This document shows positions 31,084 through 41,600 of a stretch of DNA of 64,000 nt, one piece after another. The position numbers were made by a program, and so were the translations under genes. The notes below the pieces were generated by a model. It ran no database searches, was not told the DNA's origin, and was given only the letters and a program-made list of their open reading frames with translations. This DNA is from CAHJWH01 sp965198905 (GTDB lineage: Bacteria; Pseudomonadota; Alphaproteobacteria; Caulobacterales; Caulobacteraceae). Numbering within the stretch: position 1 is the stretch's first letter; the number at the start of each line of letters is the position of its first letter. The stretch covers positions 1,736,001 through 1,800,000 of the forward strand of contig OZ240678.1 of assembly GCA_965198905.1 (NCBI GenBank), given 5' to 3'.

Positions 31084-33459
31084 ATGCCGTCCTTCTCTCG
31101 CAATCTCGAAGAGACCCTCCACCGCGCCGTGGCCTACGCCAATCAGCGTAAGCACGAATACGCGACGCTTGAGCATCTCTTGCTCAGCTTGGCCGACGAC
31201 CAGGAGGCGACCGCCGTCATGCGGGCTTGCAATGTCGACCTGCCGGTGTTGAAGAAGAACCTGGTCAACTACCTCGACACCGAACTGCGCTCCCTGATCG
31301 TGGACGACGGCGAGGACGCCAAGCCGACTGCGGGCTTCCAGCGCGTGATCCAACGTGCGGTGATTCACGTCCAGTCGTCTGGTCGCGATGAGGTCACTGG
31401 CGCCAATGTGCTGGTGGCGGTGTTCTCCGAGCGGGAGAGCCACGCGGCCTTCTTCCTGCAGGAACAGGACATGACCCGCTACGACGCGGTCAACTTCATC
31501 GCCCACGGCATCGCCAAGAAGGCGGGCTCGTCTGAGCCTCGCAATGTCAAGGGTTCGTCCACCCCCGAAGAGAACGTCGAGGAGAAGAACACCAAGACCG
31601 GCGGCGAGGCGCTGGAGGCCTACTGCGTCAATCTCAACGAGAAGGCCCGCGCGGGCAAGGTCGACCCCCTGATTGGGCGAATGCAGGAGGTGGAGCGCGC
31701 CATCCAGGTGCTCTGCCGCCGCTCCAAGAACAATCCCCTGCTGGTGGGCGATCCGGGCGTCGGAAAAACCGCCATCGCTGAAGGGCTGGCGCGCAAGATC
31801 GTCACGGGCGACGTGCCCGAGGTGCTGTCCGGCGCCACCATCTTCTCCCTCGACATGGGCACCCTGCTCGCAGGTACCCGCTATCGCGGCGACTTCGAGG
31901 AGCGCGTGAAGCAGGTGGTGAAGGAACTGGAAAGCCACCCCAACGCCATCCTGTTCATCGACGAAATCCATACGGTGATCGGTGCGGGCGCGACATCGGG
32001 GGGCGCCATGGATGCGTCCAACCTGCTGAAGCCGGCTTTGGCCTCAGGCACGCTGAAGTGCATGGGCTCCACGACCTACAAGGAGTTTCGCCAGCACTTC
32101 GAGAAGGATCGGGCCCTGGTTCGCCGGTTCCAGAAGATTGATGTGGTGGAGCCGACGCTCGACGACACCATCAAGATCCTGAAGGGCTTGAAGACCTATT
32201 ACGAGGACTTTCACAAGCTGAAGTATACTGACGACGCCATCAAGGCGGCGGTGGAGTTGTCGGCCAAGTACATCACCGACCGCAAGCTGCCCGACAAGGC
32301 GATCGACGTGATCGATGAGGCGGGCGCCTCGCAGATGCTTTTGCCCGAGGCCAAGCGGCGCAAGAAGCTCGGCGTGAAGGATATCGAGAACGTCGTAGCG
32401 AAGATGGCGCGCATACCTACCAAGTCAGTCTCCAAGTCCGACACCGAGTCGCTGAAGAGTCTGGAGAACGATCTAAAGCGGGCCGTCTACGGCCAGGACG
32501 ACGCCATCGCCCAGCTCTCCGCGGCCATGAAGATGGCGCGAGCGGGACTACGTGACGGGCAGAAGCCGATCGGCTCCTACCTGTTCAGTGGGCCTACCGG
32601 CGTAGGCAAGACCGAGGTCACTCGCCAACTCGCCCATACGCTTGGGATCGAGTTGCTGCGCTTCGACATGAGCGAGTACATGGAACGCCACACGGTCAGC
32701 CGACTGATCGGCGCGCCTCCGGGCTATGTCGGCCACGATCAGGGCGGCCAACTCACCGATGCGGTGGACCAGCACAAGCATGCCGTGGTCCTGCTCGACG
32801 AGATCGAGAAGGCCCACCAGGACGTCTTCAACATCCTATTGCAGGTGATGGACCACGGCACGCTGACCGATTCCAATGGCAAGAAGGTGGATTTCAGGAA
32901 CGTGGTCCTGATCATGACCACTAACGCCGGCGCGTCGGATAACAACAAAAACGGCATCGGCTTTGGTCGCGGCCGGGTTACCGGCGAGGACGAGGCGGCG
33001 ATTACCCGCCTGTTCACACCCGAGTTCCGCAACCGCCTGGACGCCATCGTCAACTTCAAGGCCCTGGCCCCTGAAACCATCCGCCACGTCGTGCAGAAAT
33101 TCATCCTGCAGCTCGAAGCCCAACTCGCCGACCGCAACGTCACCGTCGAACTCAGTGACGATGCGGCCGATTGGCTGGCCAAGAACGGCTATGACGAGCT
33201 TTACGGCGCCCGGCCGCTGGCACGGGTGATCCAGGAGCACATCAAGAAGCCGCTCGCTGACGAAATCCTGTTCGGGCGCTTGGTGCGCGGCGGCCACGTG
33301 AAGGTCGATCTCAAGGACGCCAAGATCATCTTCGAGATCGAGAGCCTCTCCGGCGAGACCCGGCCAGGCGAGATCGACGTCACCGCAGGCGATCTGGAAG
33401 AGTCGCTCGATGTCGATGACGAGGCGGGGGAACCGGACGAGCCCGCCATGGCGGACTGA
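31084..33459 (+). CDS. clpA: ClpA unfoldase, ATP-dependent Clp protease subunit
   Basis: 791-residue AAA+ unfoldase. Clp N-domain (about 1-150, MPSFSRNLEETLHRAVAYAN), D1 with Walker A GDPGVGKT at about 222 and Walker B AILFIDEIHT, then D2 with GPTGVGKT at about 502 and VVLLDEIEK. IGFG near residue 625 is the loop that docks on ClpP. Start ATG 31084 follows GAGAGGTCGCCCC; the frame opens inside clpS but those residues are not homologous. It unfolds substrates, including those brought by ClpS, in the cytoplasm. Confidence 0.97.
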   Translation: MPSFSRNLEETLHRAVAYANQRKHEYATLEHLLLSLADDQEATAVMRACNVDLPVLKKNLVNYLDTELRSLIVDDGEDAKPTAGFQRVIQRAVIHVQSSGRDEVTGANVLVAVFSERESHAAFFLQEQDMTRYDAVNFIAHGIAKKAGSSEPRNVKGSSTPEENVEEKNTKTGGEALEAYCVNLNEKARAGKVDPLIGRMQEVERAIQVLCRRSKNNPLLVGDPGVGKTAIAEGLARKIVTGDVPEVLSGATIFSLDMGTLLAGTRYRGDFEERVKQVVKELESHPNAILFIDEIHTVIGAGATSGGAMDASNLLKPALASGTLKCMGSTTYKEFRQHFEKDRALVRRFQKIDVVEPTLDDTIKILKGLKTYYEDFHKLKYTDDAIKAAVELSAKYITDRKLPDKAIDVIDEAGASQMLLPEAKRRKKLGVKDIENVVAKMARIPTKSVSKSDTESLKSLENDLKRAVYGQDDAIAQLSAAMKMARAGLRDGQKPIGSYLFSGPTGVGKTEVTRQLAHTLGIELLRFDMSEYMERHTVSRLIGAPPGYVGHDQGGQLTDAVDQHKHAVVLLDEIEKAHQDVFNILLQVMDHGTLTDSNGKKVDFRNVVLIMTTNAGASDNNKNGIGFGRGRVTGEDEAAITRLFTPEFRNRLDAIVNFKALAPETIRHVVQKFILQLEAQLADRNVTVELSDDAADWLAKNGYDELYGARPLARVIQEHIKKPLADEILFGRLVRGGHVKVDLKDAKIIFEIESLSGETRPGEIDVTAGDLEESLDVDDEAGEPDEPAMAD

Positions 33460-33542
33460 TCGCCTTTGTCTCCCATGCGGGGGCGCGAGGAACGCGTGGC
33501 GTTTCAACGAGTTCTCACCTCGATTTTCATCTGGGGGTCTCC

Positions 33543-34718
33543 ATGACGCTTCCGCGCGCGCTCCTCGCTTCAGCCGCAATCCTGGGGGTGGCGGCCTGTT
33601 CCAAGTCGCCGGCAGCCTCGAACAGTTCGGCTGCACCTGCGCCGCAGGCGGCCCCTACGAGGGCGGCTACCGCCGCCCCAGCTTCGTCCAGTTCGACGTC
33701 GAACGCGCCTCTGACCCTCCAGGCCGTCAATGGAGCGCAGTTCAGCGCGACCGCGGCTGCACCCGATGCCCCGGACGGCGATACCTCCGGCGAAGGCAAC
33801 CAGACCGGCGGCTACGCCGACGCCTCCGGCAACACGACCGGCTCACCTTCCTCCGACCAGGCCGCCAGCCCGACCCTGATTAAGGCGGAAGTCCTGTTGG
33901 ACCGCGCCAATTTCGGCCCCGGCGTCATCGACGGGCAGATGGGGGAAAACGTCAAGCACGCCCTGATCGCCTATGACAGGGACCACGGCCTCCAGCCATC
34001 AGGGACCCTGGACGAGCCGACATGGAAGTCGCTCACCTCGGCGGACTCAGGCCCGGTGCTGCAGACCTACACCATTACCCCGCAGGACGTGGCGGGTCCC
34101 TTCTCCCCTGACGTCGGCGAGAATTTCATCAAGATGTCCAAGCAGAAGGGTATGGACTACCACTCTCCACGGGAAATGCTCGCCGAGCGCTTCCATATGG
34201 ACAACGACCTGTTGAAGACGCTCAACCCTCAGGCTGACTTCGCCAAGGCCGGAACCCAGATCGTTGTTGTCGATCCGAGCCAGGCCGCCCTTCCTGAAGT
34301 CGCTAGCATCGACGTGATCAAGGCGAAGGAGCAGGTCGTCGCGTATGATGGTGAGCACAAGGTGCTCGCGGTCTTCCCCGCCACGGTCGGATCGACGGAG
34401 CGCCCCTCGCCCAAGGGCGTCTGGAAGGTGAAGGGCGTCGCGCAGCACCCTGATTATACCTACGATCCCAGCAAGCTCACCTGGGGCCCCAAGAAGGCCG
34501 GCAAGCTGCACATCCCGCCGGGCCCCAACGGACCTGTCGGCATCGTGTGGATCGCGCTGACCGCGCCGGACTACGGCATTCACGGCACGCCCGATCCGCA
34601 CACCATCGGCAAGACGGCGAGCCACGGCTGTGTCCGCCTGACCAACTGGGACGCCGAAGAATTGTCCCGCGCCGTGAAGCCCGGGGTAAAGGTGACATTC
34701 GTAACCCAGCAGGGTTGA
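33543..34718 (+). CDS. L,D-transpeptidase (YkuD) lipoprotein
   Basis: 391 residues. Lipoprotein signal with lipobox LGVAAC, then a Ser/Ala/Pro linker, a peptidoglycan-binding helix domain (LIKAEVLLDRANFGPGVIDG to TLDEPTWKSL), a LysM-like stretch (MLAERFHMDNDLLKTLNP), and the YkuD catalytic domain with HGTPDPHTIGKTASHGCVRL, the nucleophile being Cys at about 363. It probably cross-links or anchors to peptidoglycan in the periplasm. Monocistronic as far as can be seen. Confidence 0.94.
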   Translation: MTLPRALLASAAILGVAACSKSPAASNSSAAPAPQAAPTRAATAAPASSSSTSNAPLTLQAVNGAQFSATAAAPDAPDGDTSGEGNQTGGYADASGNTTGSPSSDQAASPTLIKAEVLLDRANFGPGVIDGQMGENVKHALIAYDRDHGLQPSGTLDEPTWKSLTSADSGPVLQTYTITPQDVAGPFSPDVGENFIKMSKQKGMDYHSPREMLAERFHMDNDLLKTLNPQADFAKAGTQIVVVDPSQAALPEVASIDVIKAKEQVVAYDGEHKVLAVFPATVGSTERPSPKGVWKVKGVAQHPDYTYDPSKLTWGPKKAGKLHIPPGPNGPVGIVWIALTAPDYGIHGTPDPHTIGKTASHGCVRLTNWDAEELSRAVKPGVKVTFVTQQG

Positions 34719-34790
34719 GATAGACACTTTTGCGCGGAGTGGGCGGGCTGAACTGAGGCGCGCGGGACGTTTCCGCCGGCTGCGAGGGTA

Positions 34791-36599
34791 GTGTTGTCTA
34801 TTCAGCAGGGCTTGGCGTTTGCAATCATCGCCGGTGCGATGGCGATGTTCGCCTGGGGCCGGTTTCGATACGACCTCGTAGCCCTGCTGGCGTTGCTGGC
34901 GGGTCTTGCGGCAGGGCTGGTCAAGCCCGCCAACGCCTTCAGCGGCTTCACCAGCGACGTGGTGGTGATCATCGCGTCCGCCCTGGTGATCAGCGCGGCG
35001 ATCGCCCGCTCTGGGCTGATGGAGCAGCTGGTCCGCCCGCTGCTCCCGCACCTCAAGACCACCAGCACCCAGGCGCCCGTCATGTCGGGGATGACGGCGC
35101 TACTCTCCATGGCGACCAAGAACGTAGGCGCCCTGGCCATCTTCATGCCGGTGGCGCTGCAACTGACGCGCAAGACCAAGACGTCTGCGTCCTCCCTGCT
35201 GATGCCCATGTCCTTCATGTCGCTGCTCGGCGGACTGGTGACGCTGGTGGGCACCTCCACCAACATCATCGTCAGCCAGGTGCGCGAGGATAGCCTCGGC
35301 AAGCCGTTCTCGATGTTTGACTTCGCGCCGGTGGGTCTGGTTCTGACCGGGCTCGGACTGGTGTTCGTGAGCTTCGGCTGGCGGCTGCTGCCCCGTGATC
35401 GCATCGGCCGATCGGAACTGGGGGAGGCGGTGGCCGGCGCGCCCTACGTCACCGAGATGAAGGTGCCCGACCCCCGCCCCGAGACGATGAGGCGCGTGGC
35501 CGACCTGGAGCTGGAGCCAGACGGCGTCACGCTCGTGGGGCTTCTGCGCCACAGCGAAGGGCGCGAGAGCGGTCGGCGAGACGGCCGCCGCCCGCCCGTG
35601 CCGGAGACCCCGCTTCGGGCCGGCGACACCCTGGTGCTTGAAGGCGACCAGGAGGCGCTGGACCGGGTGGCGGCCCGCACGGTCCTGGTCAGCGCCCGCG
35701 CCCGGCACGAGGTTGGCAAGGACGAACCCAGCGAGGAGGTCCGCTCGATCGAGGCGGTGGTGCAGCCGCGCTCGATCCTGGTCGGTCGTTCGGCCCAGCG
35801 ATTGCGCCTTCAGGACGAGTACGGCGTCAACCTGCTGGCCGTCGGTCGCGCCGCCGCGCGCATCACCGAGCGCCTGCGGGACGTGACGCTCAGGGCCGGC
35901 GACGTGCTGGTGCTCCGCGCCGGGGAGAAGGCGCTGCCGGGCGCGCTGAGGACCTTGGGCGTGCTGCCCCTCGCCGAGCGGGACGTGCGCTTCGGCGGCG
36001 CGCGACAGCGCTTCCTGCCGGCCCTCATCCTGACCGCGGCCATGGTCATGGTGGGCTTCAAGCTCGTTCCGGTGGCGATCGCCTTCTTCGCCGCCGCCGT
36101 GCTGGTGGTGGCGACGGGCGGCCTGTCGATGCGCGAGGCCTACGAGTCGCTGGAAGGTCAGGTGCTGGTGCTGATCGGCGCGCTCACGCCGCTGAGCGAG
36201 GCGGTACGGACGACCGGGGGCACCGACCTGATCGCCCACGGTCTCGCCGCCTGGCTGCACTCCGCCCCGGCGATGCTGACGCTCGCAGCCCTGATGATCA
36301 CCTCGATGGCCTGCTCTCCGTTCCTGCACAACGCCCCCACGGTGCTGGTGCTGGCCCCAATCGGAGTGGCGCTGGCGAGGCAGCTGCACCTGAACCCCGA
36401 CCCCTTCCTGATGGCGGTCGCCACGGGGGCCGGCTGCGACTTCCTCACGCCCATCGGGCACCAGTGCAACACCCTGGTGATGGGGCCGGGGGGCTATCGC
36501 TTCGGAGACTACTGGCGGCTTGGACTGCCCCTGTCGGTCCTGGTCATCGTCGCGGGGACGCCGATGATCGCCTGGGTCTGGCCGCTGGTGGCGCATTGA
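34791..36599 (+). CDS. SLC13/DASS-type permease with two RCK_C domains
   Basis: 602 residues, GTG start. The N-terminal membrane half has VISAAIARSGLMEQL and TLVGTSTNIIVSQV, a typical substrate/sodium-binding hairpin; two soluble TrkA-C (RCK_C) domains occupy about residues 210-390 (GDTLVLEGDQEALDRV, then GDVLVLRAGEKALPG); the second membrane half has MACSPFLHNAPTVLVLAP, the matching hairpin. This SLC13-RCK_C-RCK_C-SLC13 layout is found in SdcS/TrkA-like bacterial permeases that move dicarboxylates or sulfate. The substrate is unknown. Confidence 0.9.
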   Translation: MLSIQQGLAFAIIAGAMAMFAWGRFRYDLVALLALLAGLAAGLVKPANAFSGFTSDVVVIIASALVISAAIARSGLMEQLVRPLLPHLKTTSTQAPVMSGMTALLSMATKNVGALAIFMPVALQLTRKTKTSASSLLMPMSFMSLLGGLVTLVGTSTNIIVSQVREDSLGKPFSMFDFAPVGLVLTGLGLVFVSFGWRLLPRDRIGRSELGEAVAGAPYVTEMKVPDPRPETMRRVADLELEPDGVTLVGLLRHSEGRESGRRDGRRPPVPETPLRAGDTLVLEGDQEALDRVAARTVLVSARARHEVGKDEPSEEVRSIEAVVQPRSILVGRSAQRLRLQDEYGVNLLAVGRAAARITERLRDVTLRAGDVLVLRAGEKALPGALRTLGVLPLAERDVRFGGARQRFLPALILTAAMVMVGFKLVPVAIAFFAAAVLVVATGGLSMREAYESLEGQVLVLIGALTPLSEAVRTTGGTDLIAHGLAAWLHSAPAMLTLAALMITSMACSPFLHNAPTVLVLAPIGVALARQLHLNPDPFLMAVATGAGCDFLTPIGHQCNTLVMGPGGYRFGDYWRLGLPLSVLVIVAGTPMIAWVWPLVAH

Positions 36600-36651
36600 G
36601 CGGCCGCGACTTGGACGAGGCCTTCTGGCGGTTTTGCGCTATCTGGGGCCG

Positions 36652-37752
36652 ATGCTCACGACCTTGCCCGACTTGAGTGAAGGCGTCGACGCCTTCGACG
36701 AGGTGATCGATGTGCGCTCGCCGGGGGAGTTCGCCGAGGACCACCTTCCGGGCGCTGTGAACCTGCCGGTGCTCGACGACGCGGAGCGCGCGGAGATCGG
36801 TGCGATCTATGTCCAGCGCTCCAAATTCGAGGCTCGCCGGCGCGGCGCCGCCCAGATCGCCCGCAACATCGCCGGCCATCTGGAAGGCGCGATGAAGGAC
36901 CGGCCCGGCGGCTGGGCGCCTCTGCTCTACTGCTGGCGCGGGGGCCAGCGCTCCCACGCCATGGGGCTGATCCTGTCCCAGGTGGGCTGGCGCACCACCC
37001 TGCTTGAGGGCGGCTATCGCACCTATCGCCGCGACGTGGTGGCGAGGCTGTACGAGGCGCAGCCCTCCCTCGACGTGGTGCTGCTCGACGGGCCGACGGG
37101 GGTAGGCAAGACCGACATGCTCCAGCGTCTCGCGCAGCGGGGCGTGCAGACGCTGGATCTGGAGGCGCTGGCCGGCCACCGGGGTTCGGTGTTCGGGCAC
37201 ATGGGCGCGCAGCCCAGCCAGAAACTGTTCGAGAGCCGCCTCGCCGCCGCCATCGCGGACGTGGACGTCCACCGGCCCGTGGTGGTGGAGGCGGAGTCGA
37301 GCCGGATTGGTGAACGCTTTCTGCCGCCCGTCCTTTGGGGCGCCATGCGGGCCGGGCGACGCATCGAGCTGACCGCGCCACTGGGATATCGGGTGGCCAG
37401 CCTGACCAGGGACTATGGCGCCCTCGCCCAGGATGGCGACGGCTTGGCCGCCTTGCTGTCGAGGCTGCCCGGCCGCCATGGCCGCGCCCGCCTTGACGCC
37501 TGGACTCGCCTCGCCGCCGACGGCGAGATCGAGGCGCTGGTCGAGGCGCTCGTCACGGAGCACTACGATCCGGCCTACGCCCGCGCCCGCGAGAACCGCA
37601 GTCAAGCCGTCACGGCGGTGGTCGATGTCTCGACACAGGGGTTTGACGACGCCGAGGCCGCCGCAGCGACGATCCAGGCCATGATCTCCGGCGCCTCTGT
37701 ATCGACAGGCGACACGCCGCCGCCGTCCGTTCGCCCAGACTGCGGAACGTAG
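36652..37752 (+). CDS. mnmH: tRNA 2-selenouridine synthase
   Basis: 366 residues; converts 2-thiouridine to 2-selenouridine at the tRNA wobble position via a geranylated intermediate. N-terminal rhodanese domain with DVRSPGEFAEDHLPGAVNLP and the active Cys94 in YCWRGGQRS; C-terminal P-loop ATPase domain with DGPTGVGKT at about 147 and HRGSVFGHMG. Length and order match MnmH. It implies that the cell makes selenophosphate, but no selD is in the window. ATG 36652 preferred, with GGGG just before it. Confidence 0.94.
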   Translation: MLTTLPDLSEGVDAFDEVIDVRSPGEFAEDHLPGAVNLPVLDDAERAEIGAIYVQRSKFEARRRGAAQIARNIAGHLEGAMKDRPGGWAPLLYCWRGGQRSHAMGLILSQVGWRTTLLEGGYRTYRRDVVARLYEAQPSLDVVLLDGPTGVGKTDMLQRLAQRGVQTLDLEALAGHRGSVFGHMGAQPSQKLFESRLAAAIADVDVHRPVVVEAESSRIGERFLPPVLWGAMRAGRRIELTAPLGYRVASLTRDYGALAQDGDGLAALLSRLPGRHGRARLDAWTRLAADGEIEALVEALVTEHYDPAYARARENRSQAVTAVVDVSTQGFDDAEAAAATIQAMISGASVSTGDTPPPSVRPDCGT

Positions 37753-37804
37753 CCGAGCCAAGCCTGTTGTCGCCTTGCCGATAAGGCGATGGGGAGGCGG
37801 TAAG

Positions 37805-38470
37805 ATGAGCGAGACGGGTCCGTACGAAAGGCACTACGCCTATCCGCTGGTGACCTGGGGATCCACGCTCCTCGGCGCCGTGGTCGCCCTGATCACGTCC
37901 TTCATGCTCAACATGCTGGGCGCCGCCCTCGGCATCGCAGTCGTCGCCATCGGCCAAACATCCTCAGCCGCAGCGGGAGCGGGCATCTTGAGCCTGGTAT
38001 GGATCGTGGTCGCCAACCTGATCGCCTTGGGCTTCGGGGCGTGGGTGGCCGGCCGCTCCACCGCCAATCCCGACCATCACGGCGGGACGCTGCAGGGCGT
38101 CGGGGTTTGGGCGGTGACGTCGTGTGCGGTCATCTTTCTGGCGGGCTCGGCCCTGTCCGGCATCGGCGGCGACATGATGCAGTCCGCAGGCTTTCAGGCG
38201 CAATCGTCCAGCCCCGCCATGGACTCGCAGCAAAGCGGCGGACCAATCCAGCTGGAAGCCCCGAGCAACGCGGCGGCGTCTCAGCAGGACCGCGCCGCCT
38301 TGCACGATGCGGCGGTGAAGACCGCCAGCGCGACGGCCACCGCGGCATTCGGGGCCTTCCTCGCCATGGCCTTCGGTTTGGTCGCCGCAATCTTAGGCGC
38401 CCGGCTCGGCGCCCGCCATCCCGGCTGGGCGGACAGGCCGCGCTTCACCTATGTCGAGCGCCGCCACTAG
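37805..38470 (+). CDS. Predicted membrane protein of unknown function
   Basis: 221 residues from ATG 37805, with GGGGAGGCGG just upstream. Four hydrophobic stretches: TWGSTLLGAVVALITSFMLN through LGIAVVAIG, ILSLVWIVVANLIALGFGAW, VWAVTSCAVIFLAGSALSG, and FGAFLAMAFGLVAAILGARL. A Gln/Ser/Ala-rich loop, probably periplasmic, separates the last two. This pattern recalls alphaproteobacterial proteins with a tandem glycine-zipper-like layout, but no named family is assigned. A strong hairpin follows at 38499. Confidence 0.65.
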   Translation: MSETGPYERHYAYPLVTWGSTLLGAVVALITSFMLNMLGAALGIAVVAIGQTSSAAAGAGILSLVWIVVANLIALGFGAWVAGRSTANPDHHGGTLQGVGVWAVTSCAVIFLAGSALSGIGGDMMQSAGFQAQSSSPAMDSQQSGGPIQLEAPSNAAASQQDRAALHDAAVKTASATATAAFGAFLAMAFGLVAAILGARLGARHPGWADRPRFTYVERRH

Positions 38471-38498
38471 GTCCGAAGACCCAGGATTTTCTACGGAT

Positions 38499-38528
38499 AC
38501 GAGGCTCTGGTGCATCACCGAGCCTCGT
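38499..38528. terminator. Strong hairpin between membrane protein and ligase-reductase genes
   Basis: ACGAGGCTC, T, GGTG, CAT, CACC, GAGCCTCGT: a 13-bp stem with a single bulged T and a three-base loop, 29 bases after the upstream stop and 88 bases before the next start. No T-run follows, so it could be a weak terminator, a transcript-stabilising hairpin, or an operator. Confidence 0.5.
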
Positions 38529-38615
38529 TCCACGGGCCATCCGCCGCAGCCCGCTAGGCTTTCCGACCTTTCCCGTGCCATTGATGTAGGGCCTGTTCGC
38601 AGGGCGGAGACATCT

Positions 38616-41600
38616 ATGGGTAACGTTCTTGCGTCGGTCGAGGGGTGGGCGGCTCGCCAGCCGGACAAGCCGCTCTACGTGTTCCTCGACGCTCACGGCA
38701 AGACGGTCGACCGCCTGAGCTACCGCGAGTTTCTCGAGCGGGTTTCTGTTATCGCCAGCCATCTCGCCGCCGACGCCCGGCTTCACGTGGGCGATCGGCT
38801 TTTGCTCGCCTATCCGCCGGGCGTGGAGATGGTCTGCGCCTTCTTCGCCTGCGCCAAGGCGGGTTTGCTGCCGGCCCCGACCCCTGCACCTGTTGGGCTG
38901 GCAGGGGGATCGGCGCTGTTTCGCATGGCCCACGTCGCCCGCGATTGCGGGGCGGCTGGCGTGCTGACCACCGCCGAAGGCGTGTCTCAATTTTCGACCT
39001 GGACCGATGCTGAGGGCGCCCAGGCGGAGCGCAGTTCCCTCGCCGACCTGGCCTGGATCATCACCGAGGGCTTCCACCAGCCTGTCGCGGCCTGCGCCGA
39101 TGCGGTGGACGGCCAGCCGCGGGCGACGGGTCCGGACGGGTCTGAAACCCTGTTCCTGCAATACACGTCCGGGTCCACCAGCGATCCCAAGGGCGTGGTG
39201 GTGAGCCACGACAACGTGCTGTCCAACTTCGATCTGGTGCTGGATCACGAAGAGCCGGTGACCGTCTGCTGGCTGCCCCAGCATCACGACATGGGGTTGA
39301 TCGGCTACTACCTGAACACCGCCATTGCGGGGGGCACCCTGTACGGCTTTTCGGCCTCGACCTTCATTCAGCGTCCATCGCTCTGGCTCGACACCATCTC
39401 GCGCTACAGGGCGACGGCGTCCTCGGCGCCCAACTTCGCCTTCGAGCACTGCCTGCGCCCCGGCCGCGTCCCGCAGGAGGTGCTGGAGACCCTGGACCTC
39501 AGTTCGCTTCGGGTGCTGATGGCGGCGGCCGAGCCGATCAAGCCCAATGTGTATCGGAGCTTCCTCAAGACCTTCCAGCCCTACGGCTTGAACCCCGAGA
39601 GCTTCGTGGTCGCCTACGGCCTGGCGGAGAACACCCTGGCCGTTTCCTGCTGGGGGCGTAACGCCTTGTCGGTGAACAAGGACGCCCTGGCCCAGGGGCG
39701 CGTGCGTGAAACCGAGCACGTCGCCGACGTGGCGGCGGCGATCCACATCATGAGCTGCGGCCGCCCGCTCGGCGATGTCGACGTCGTCATCGTGGACCCC
39801 GACACCGCCTGTCCGATCGCCGACGGCGCCGTCGGCGAAGTCTGGCTGGCGGGCCGCAGCAAGTGCGAGGCCTACTGGAACCGCCCAGAGCTCTCACGCG
39901 AGGTGTTCCATGCCCGCCTCGCCCAAGGCGGCGAGGATCACACCTATCTGCGCACCGGCGACATGGGTTTCCTGCGCGATGGCGAGCTCTATGTCTGCGG
40001 CCGCCGCAAGGACATGCTGATCGTCCGGGGACAGAACTTCTATCCCCAGGACGTGGAGGCCGTGGTCGAGCAGGCCGTGGGCGTGCGCCAAAGCGGCGTG
40101 GCGGCGGTGGAAGCCTCCAACGGCGAGGTGGTGATCCTGGCCGAAGCCTCCAACCCCCGCGCCCACCCCGACCTCGAAGGCATAGGCCAGCGCGTGCGCG
40201 CCCGGCTGAACCTGGAGGCCGGACGGATCGTGCTGGTGGCGCCCAAGTCGCTGCCCAAGACCAGTTCCGGCAAGCTCATGCGCCAACGCTCCCGCCAGCT
40301 ATGGGAGTCCGGTGAGATGAAGGTGCTGGGCGAGTTCGCCCGCGACCTCACCAGCGACGAGGACGCCCTGCGCCACGCCCAGGAGGAGCCGTTCGGCTTC
40401 TTCAAGGCCAAGTACCGGCTGAGCGGGAACGAGCCCCATTCGCTGACCGATGCAGGCCTGGACTCCCTCGACCTCGTCCTGCTGATGCACGAGTTTTCCG
40501 AGCTCCTCGCCAAGCGCGGGGCGCGGGAGCTGGCCGAACAGGTGGACATCCGCCTGATCCAGCAGATGAGCATCGCCGAGCTGTTCCGGCTGGCCGCCCG
40601 CTTCGAGGAGGCGCCGGAGACCGCGGTGGCCCAGGTGCGCCTCGCCCTCTCCAGCCTCGACAAGACGCGCCGGAGCGAAGAGGACGCGATGATGGCGGCC
40701 GACCGCCATCTCAGCTTCCAGCCCGAAGGCGAGACGGTTTCGGCCGTGGCGGCGGCGCCCAAGCGCATCCTGCTGACCGGGGCGACGGGCTTTCTCGGCC
40801 CGTTCCTGCTCACCAGCCTGCTGCACCATACCTCGGCCAAGATCTACGCCCTGGTGCGCGCCACCAGCCCCGAGCACGCGGCCAAGCGGCTGCGGACGGC
40901 GGTGGCGGAGACCTCCAAGCGGGACACCGAGTTCTGGCGCCAGTTCGACCGGCGCGTGGTGGCGGTGTGCGGCGACCTCGACGAGCCGGACCTGGGGCTC
41001 GACCCGGAGACTTGGCGCCGCCTCGCCGACGATGTGGACACCGTCTACCACAACGGCGCGATGGTGAATTACCTGTTCAGCTACAAGCGGATGCGGACCG
41101 CCAACGTGGTCGGCACCAACGAGGTGCTGAAGCTCGCCTTCGACGGCCGGCCCAAGGTGTTCAACTACGTCTCCACCACCTTCATCTTCGGATGGGCGAC
41201 CAAGGACGTGCTCTACGAAACCGACGCCAACGACGACATGGAGCTGCTCGACTTTGGCTACAGCCAGTCCAAATGGACCGCCGAGCAGGTGGTGCTGGAC
41301 GCCCGCGCCAAGGGTCTGACCACCCGCATCTTCCGCCCCGCCCTGGTGACGCCGGCGGTGAACGGCGACGGGGCCAATTTCGACATCACGCTGCGGCTGC
41401 TGGCCTTCATGATCAAGTACGGGCTGGGCGTGGACGCGCTGAACCAGGTCAGCTTCATGCCGGCCGACGTCACCGCCGACAACATCGTGGCCATCAGCGG
41501 CGAGTCGGAGACGGCGGGTGGCTGCTTCCACGTGACCCGCGACGACTACGCCAACATGATCGATGTCACCAACATCATCACCGAGCTGACCGGGCGCACG

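Noticed and set aside
38451..38615. Upstream extension of the ligase-reductase start
   Set aside because: The 55 extra residues are not homologous and run through the hairpin; ATG 38616 has a good ribosome site.
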